Assembly (NCBI GenBank): GCA_934462775.1
Contig: CAKSIR010000001.1
Coordinates: forward strand, 5,244-69,243
Source: an uncultured Ruminiclostridium sp.
Lineage (GTDB): Bacteria; Bacillota; Clostridia; Oscillospirales; Ruminococcaceae
Reading direction: 5' to 3'
Length of the DNA stretch: 64,000 bases
The notes under the pieces were generated by a model, which saw nothing but the letters and a program-made list of their open reading frames with translations, had not been told where the DNA came from and did not search any database. Shown piece by piece: positions 60,724 through 64,000 of this stretch (position 1 is the first letter of the stretch; each line of letters begins with the position of its first letter). Position numbers and translations under genes: made by a program.

Positions 60724-61251
60724 CTACTTTTCCCGGCGGCTGCCGCGCCTTTTGGCACATTCGCCGCATCCGAGCCTTGAGCTGTTGTAGTCCTGTATGA
60801 ATCCCGAAAAGTTGGGCGCGGGTTTTTCACCGCCCTTTTCCTCCTTTTCCGTTTTGTACATTGCCGAGTATGCCGCCAGCTCTTCCTTGATTTCGCTTAC
60901 GCTTCTGAGCTTTTCCGATTTTGCTTCCGCCGTGTTGTACGCTTTGAGAAACTTGTCAGAAGTCATGGTAGGAATTTCGCCGCCATCGGGCGCAGAATTA
61001 TCTCCCTCGTTTGCACTCGGTTCATCTTCCTCAATTACAATTTCTTCATCAGCAGACTCGCCGCTGTGGGATTCGCCGTTATTTTCCTCAGGCGCTGCCG
61101 TTTCCTCGTCAAAGTACTCCTCGGCAGCGACCTCACCGGGGCTGTCGTCGTCTACGGTTTCGGTTTTCGGCTCGCAGGGAGTAAGGTTCTCGAAACGGTT
61201 CTGCATCTGCTCCCTGTCAGTGATTATCATGTCAGCTTTTTTCCACTCCAT
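60724..61251 (-). CDS. Acidic low-complexity protein
   Basis: A 175-aa protein of unknown function. Residues 30-100 are extremely rich in Glu, Asp, Ser and Pro. A possible folded helix follows (SDKFLKAYNTAEAKSEKLRS, then EIKEELAAYSAMYKTEK), and the C-terminus is basic with CGECAKRRGSRR. I use the ATG at 61251, with AAAGGA eight bases upstream. It starts 16 bases after the previous small gene, so they form one transcript. No membrane span or signal peptide. Confidence 0.65.
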   Translation of the reverse strand: MEWKKADMIITDREQMQNRFENLTPCEPKTETVDDDSPGEVAAEEYFDEETAAPEENNGESHSGESADEEIVIEEDEPSANEGDNSAPDGGEIPTMTSDKFLKAYNTAEAKSEKLRSVSEIKEELAAYSAMYKTEKEEKGGEKPAPNFSGFIQDYNSSRLGCGECAKRRGSRREK

Positions 61252-61267
61252 AACCGGTATCCTTTCA

Positions 61268-61600
61268 TCAAAACAGCTTGTCAAACATACCGCTGTCCTT
61301 TAACAGCGGAAGAATCGTCATAAGCTTCAGCAGCTTAACGGCAGCGTCCACCTTGCGCTGATTTTCACCGCGCAGATGAGGCTTAAGCGCGTAAAGCAAA
61401 GCTGTGTTCTTGTCGGGTTTGTTCATTTCGGAAAACATTTCAAACATTCGCATGACCGTTTCCATGTCAATATCGCCGAAAGAATTTTCCGCCTGTTCCT
61501 TGTCCCCATCCGAGCTTTTACCGCTGTCCGCTTTTTCTTCGCCGTCCTGTGAGGAAAGAAGTTGATCCAGAAACGCGGACAAATCCTCTGTTTCAGCCAT
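61268..61600 (-). CDS. Small helical protein of unknown function
   Basis: A 110-aa protein. After an acidic, Ser-rich N-terminal third comes a helical block: ETVMRMFEMFSEMN, then NTALLYALKPHLRGENQRKV, then AVKLLKLMTILPLLKD. The ALKPHL/RKVDAAVKLL pattern is one I associate from memory with a Clostridia family found beside sporulation-type small genes. I start at 61600, with GGAG nine bases before; a TTG three codons upstream is the alternative. It is co-directional with its neighbours, with gaps of 16 and 25 bases. Confidence 0.68.
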   Translation of the reverse strand: MAETEDLSAFLDQLLSSQDGEEKADSGKSSDGDKEQAENSFGDIDMETVMRMFEMFSEMNKPDKNTALLYALKPHLRGENQRKVDAAVKLLKLMTILPLLKDSGMFDKLF

Positions 61601-61625
61601 TTTCGCCAACTCCTTTCCATGGGGA

Positions 61626-61856
61626 TTACTTACCTGCCATTTTCTTGAACAAGGCCATTGCCTCAGGCGATTTCATCAGCTTTTCCCTTAGCTCGGGGTT
61701 GTTCATTACACGCATGAGCTTTTGGGTGTCTTCCTTGCTGAGATTGCCGAGAACGCCGTCAAAGCTGCCTTTTTCAATGGCGGATTTCAGCTTATCCGGA
61801 CTTGTTCCAAGCTTTTTGCTTGCCATTTCAAGCATTTTCTCCATGCTGCTGTTCAA
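61626..61856 (-). CDS. Small helical protein, first gene of the minus-strand cluster
   Basis: A 76-aa protein with an SMEKMLEMASKKLGTSPDKL start and a SKEDTQKLMRVMNNPELREKL repeat-like block; all helical and charged, with no Cys. I prefer the TTG at 61856 because AAAGGG lies eight bases upstream, while the ATG at 61889 (87 aa) has no ribosome site. It is partnered with the next gene 25 bases downstream. Function unknown; a sporulation link is only suggested by the neighbourhood. Confidence 0.6.
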   Translation of the reverse strand: MNSSMEKMLEMASKKLGTSPDKLKSAIEKGSFDGVLGNLSKEDTQKLMRVMNNPELREKLMKSPEAMALFKKMAGK

Positions 61857-61905
61857 AAGATCATCCCTTTCTAATAAATATGTTGCCATAATCATCAATA
61901 TTCAT

Positions 61906-61935
61906 TTGACTTTTTATACATAACTATGCTATAAT
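61906..61935 (+). promoter_or_regulatory. Predicted promoter of the phosphoesterase-birA run
   Basis: TTGACT (61906-61911), an 18-base spacer and TATAAT (61930-61935). The leader of about 95 bases contains a TATTCGG/CCGAATA stem-loop near 61998-62017, just before GAGGT. Confidence 0.72.
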
Positions 61936-62035
61936 GTTTTTGTATAGTAGCTGTGTATTTGGTAAAAACAACCATACAGTAGCGTTGGTGAGGAAAAAAT
62001 ATATTCGGATAAACCCGAATAGTGAGGTACAGTTT

Positions 62036-62515
62036 ATGAAAATTGTCATTTTCGCAGATTCGCACAGAGAATATCAGAAGCTGAAGAACATCGTTGAAAA
62101 GAATCTGGACGCAGATTTGTTTATTCATCTGGGCGACGGCGAACACGAACTCAGAGATATGGAAAGAGAACACCCTGACAAGAAGTTTGTTTTTGTTAAG
62201 GGGGAATGTGATTACGGCGTCCATGATACGGAAAAGGTGATCGACCTGAACACCTGCAGGATCTACTGCACACATGGCAATCTTCACGGCTTGCAAAGCG
62301 GTCTTGACTCGTTGATTTTTGACGCAAAGAAAAACGGCTGCAAGATTGCGCTTTACGGTCACACCCACTTCTACCGTACTGAATTCATCGACGGAGTTTA
62401 TATAATGAATCCCGGCAGCATTGACTCTCCGAGAGGTCATAACCCTGCGTCTTACGGTATTATCCAAATTGACGACAGCGGCAAAATCACAATGAATATA
62501 GTTGCGTCAAGATAA
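62036..62515 (+). CDS. YfcE/MJ0936-family phosphodiesterase
   Basis: A 159-aa calcineurin-fold phosphoesterase of the small MJ0936/YfcE class. The metal motifs are complete: FADSH near residue 8, HLGDGEHE near 34, KGECDYG near 59, CTHGN near 80 and YGHTH near 106. I start at 62036 because GAGGT lies six bases before it and the protein then begins directly with the first beta strand. Its stop overlaps birA by one base. Physiological substrate unknown. Confidence 0.9.
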   Translation: MKIVIFADSHREYQKLKNIVEKNLDADLFIHLGDGEHELRDMEREHPDKKFVFVKGECDYGVHDTEKVIDLNTCRIYCTHGNLHGLQSGLDSLIFDAKKNGCKIALYGHTHFYRTEFIDGVYIMNPGSIDSPRGHNPASYGIIQIDDSGKITMNIVASR

Positions 62516-63255
62516 TGCTTAATACAAAAAAGCTCGGCAGAAATCTGCTGGAATTTGACGAGCTTGGTTCAACAAACACCTACCTCAAGGAAAACAGCTC
62601 CAACCTTCCCGATGGCACTGCGGTAATTGCAAAACGCCAGACAAACGGCAAAGGCAGACTTGGCAAGGTCTGGAACGCAGGAAGCGATATGCTCTCGATG
62701 TCGGTTCTGCTGAAAGCGCTTGACAATCCCATGAAAGTCACGCTGATGTCGGCAATAGCGGTAACTCAGGCGATTGAAGCGCTTTATCCCGTTAAGGCTC
62801 AGATCAAATGGACAAACGACATAATCGTTAATGAACACAAGGTATGTGGTATTCTATGCGAAAGCCGAATAAATGGTGACCGCCCCGATATAGTTTGCGG
62901 AATCGGCGTAAACGTGCTTACGCGCAAAGCGTTTTTCGAGGAGCATAATCTCCCCTACGGTTCGTCGCTGTACATACTTTCGGGAAAGGAAATACCGCCG
63001 AAGGAAATGGGAGAGGAAATACTCAACAAGCTTGAGCCTTTGCTTTCCATGAGCTTTGAGGAAGTAAAAGAGGAATATAAACAACGGTGCGTAACGCTCG
63101 GACGCGCTGTCCGCGCTGTTATAAATAACAACGATGTTATAGCAAAGGCAATAGATATAGATGACACGGGCCGCCTTGTCTGTGAAAACAAAAGCGGCAG
63201 ATTTACCATAAACGCAGGAGAAGTCAGCGTAAGAGGACTTTACGGATATATTTAA
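62515..63255 (+). CDS. birA: Biotin-[acetyl-CoA-carboxylase] ligase, without DNA-binding domain
   Basis: A 246-aa biotin protein ligase. The biotinyl-AMP loop reads GKGRLGKVW near residue 45 (GRGRxGRxW in most), and KWTNDIIVNEHKVCGILCES near 101 carries the catalytic Lys. The C-terminal beta domain (about 200-246) is present. The N-terminal winged helix of bifunctional BirA is absent, so it should not repress biotin genes itself. It is coupled to the phosphoesterase gene by TAATG. Confidence 0.92.
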   Translation: MLNTKKLGRNLLEFDELGSTNTYLKENSSNLPDGTAVIAKRQTNGKGRLGKVWNAGSDMLSMSVLLKALDNPMKVTLMSAIAVTQAIEALYPVKAQIKWTNDIIVNEHKVCGILCESRINGDRPDIVCGIGVNVLTRKAFFEEHNLPYGSSLYILSGKEIPPKEMGEEILNKLEPLLSMSFEEVKEEYKQRCVTLGRAVRAVINNNDVIAKAIDIDDTGRLVCENKSGRFTINAGEVSVRGLYGYI

Positions 63256-63266
63256 GGAGGCTGCCT

Positions 63267-63947
63267 ATGGCAAATATAACAACACCGCCGGAAATAAACG
63301 GAACACTGAGAAAATTCATGCTGAAGGTTCCCGAGGTAATCGAAAGGGCAAGCGGCATTAAAATAATGGGAAAGCTTATTAAATCCCTTGTTTTTACAAC
63401 CGATATTTGCATTATCCGCAACGTGAACGCGGACGCGGTAATCGCCGTCTATCCGTTCACGCCTCAGCCCATAATCACTCAGTCGGTGATGACTGCGGCT
63501 GATATTCCTGTTTTTACGGGAGTTGGCGGAGGTCTGACCCAGGGCACGCGAGTTGTTAATCTGTCAATGCACGCCGAATTTCAAGGCGCAATGGGCGTAG
63601 TAGTAAACGCTCCTACATCAAACGAGGTAATCGCACGCGTTGCAAAAACCATAGATATTCCCGTTGTTGTTACAGTTATACGGGAGGACGACGATTTTGA
63701 AAAGCGCATTGAAGCAGGCGCGTCTATCTTCAACGTATCAGCCGCAGGCAAAACCGCCTCTGTTGTAAAGCGAATCCGCTCCGAATACCCGAACTTCCCT
63801 ATAATCGCAACGGGCGGTCCGACAAACGAAAGCATACTTGCCACAATAGAAGCGGGCGCAAACGCGATTACATGGACGCCGCCGTCAAACGGTGAAATTT
63901 TTAAGGACATAATGAACGCCTACCGCGAAGGCAAGCCTCACCCCTAA
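63267..63947 (+). CDS. TIM-barrel-like protein of unknown function
   Basis: A 226-aa protein. The alternating strand/helix pattern and the late glycine motifs (GVGGGLTQGTRV near residue 86 and IIATGGPTNESILATIEAGANAITW-like near 190) resemble phosphate-binding beta/alpha barrels such as ThiE or KDPG aldolase. No catalytic residue set identifies a reaction, and the common database label of hydrolase would be a guess. AAGGAGG lies before the ATG, 11 bases after birA. The 53 bases after its stop hold nothing recognisable. Confidence 0.72.
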   Translation: MANITTPPEINGTLRKFMLKVPEVIERASGIKIMGKLIKSLVFTTDICIIRNVNADAVIAVYPFTPQPIITQSVMTAADIPVFTGVGGGLTQGTRVVNLSMHAEFQGAMGVVVNAPTSNEVIARVAKTIDIPVVVTVIREDDDFEKRIEAGASIFNVSAAGKTASVVKRIRSEYPNFPIIATGGPTNESILATIEAGANAITWTPPSNGEIFKDIMNAYREGKPHP

Positions 63948-64000
63948 TCAGGATTCGCGTGAAACTCATGGTATGCACCGGCTCTTCAAGGGCATAATAC

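Noticed and set aside
1-64000. tRNA, rRNA, insertion sequence, integrase, phage or CRISPR-Cas genes
   Set aside because: Looked for on both strands by motif and by gene content; none seen.

Overview
The window is a dense stretch of a low-to-medium GC Clostridia chromosome. It most resembles the Oscillospiraceae/Ruminococcus side of the Firmicutes. The reasons are AGGAGG-type ribosome sites, sigma-A promoters close to TTGACA-17-TATAAT, sporulation genes (spoVS, spoIIE), a split glgC/glgD, ferredoxin-linked 2-oxoacid oxidoreductase, FprA, Rex and a eukaryotic-type isocitrate dehydrogenase. I found no rRNA, tRNA, CRISPR array, transposase or prophage gene. This is core chromosome with some lineage-specific modules, and species cannot be named from the sequence alone.

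Layout. 1-4.7 kb: dnaB 3' end, tilS, hpt, ftsH and a zinc-ribbon membrane protein. 4.9-8.8 kb: a P-loop ATPase, korDABC, and an unknown gene whose start lies inside the kor terminator. 8.8-14.4 kb (minus): a three-gene SPFH/Tim44-like/zinc-ribbon membrane operon, spoVS-ymdB, and purA. 14.5-19.4 kb (minus): two secreted glycosidase-like proteins, one fused to an amidase_3 domain. 19.5-24.1 kb: acn, a small acidic membrane protein, icd, rex and a GNAT gene. With kor, the acn-icd pair makes and uses 2-oxoglutarate. 24.3-30.9 kb (minus): a polyamine operon, speD-speA-speE-speB-carboxyspermidine dehydrogenase-nspC, behind a long structured leader. 31-35.7 kb: deoC-deoB, an Rrf2 regulator, an SDR and FprA.

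35.8-39.2 kb (minus): a sugar ABC transporter with a complex control region. 39.6-42.2 kb: a lone metal-binding lipoprotein and a two-domain PPK2-type kinase. 42.3-51.4 kb (minus): a YoaK-like protein, clpB behind a ribbon-helix-helix gene, a CPA2 antiporter, an SLC13/ArsB-type carrier, and a flippase-like protein with a glycosyltransferase. 51.5-56 kb (minus): glgB-glgC-glgD. 56.3-59.5 kb (minus): spoIIE and rsmA. 59.6-61.9 kb: a dCMP-deaminase family gene and five small uncharacterised minus-strand genes. 62-64 kb: YfcE-type phosphoesterase, birA and a TIM-barrel-like protein.

The signals I rate highest are three promoter elements spaced exactly 21 bp apart in front of the RHH-clpB operon; the uORF and mutually exclusive hairpins in the polyamine leader; the SPFH/Tim44/zinc-ribbon operon; the small-protein cluster at 60-61.9 kb; a Spo0A-type 21-bp-spacer promoter for spoIIE; and a gene start embedded in a terminator stem.
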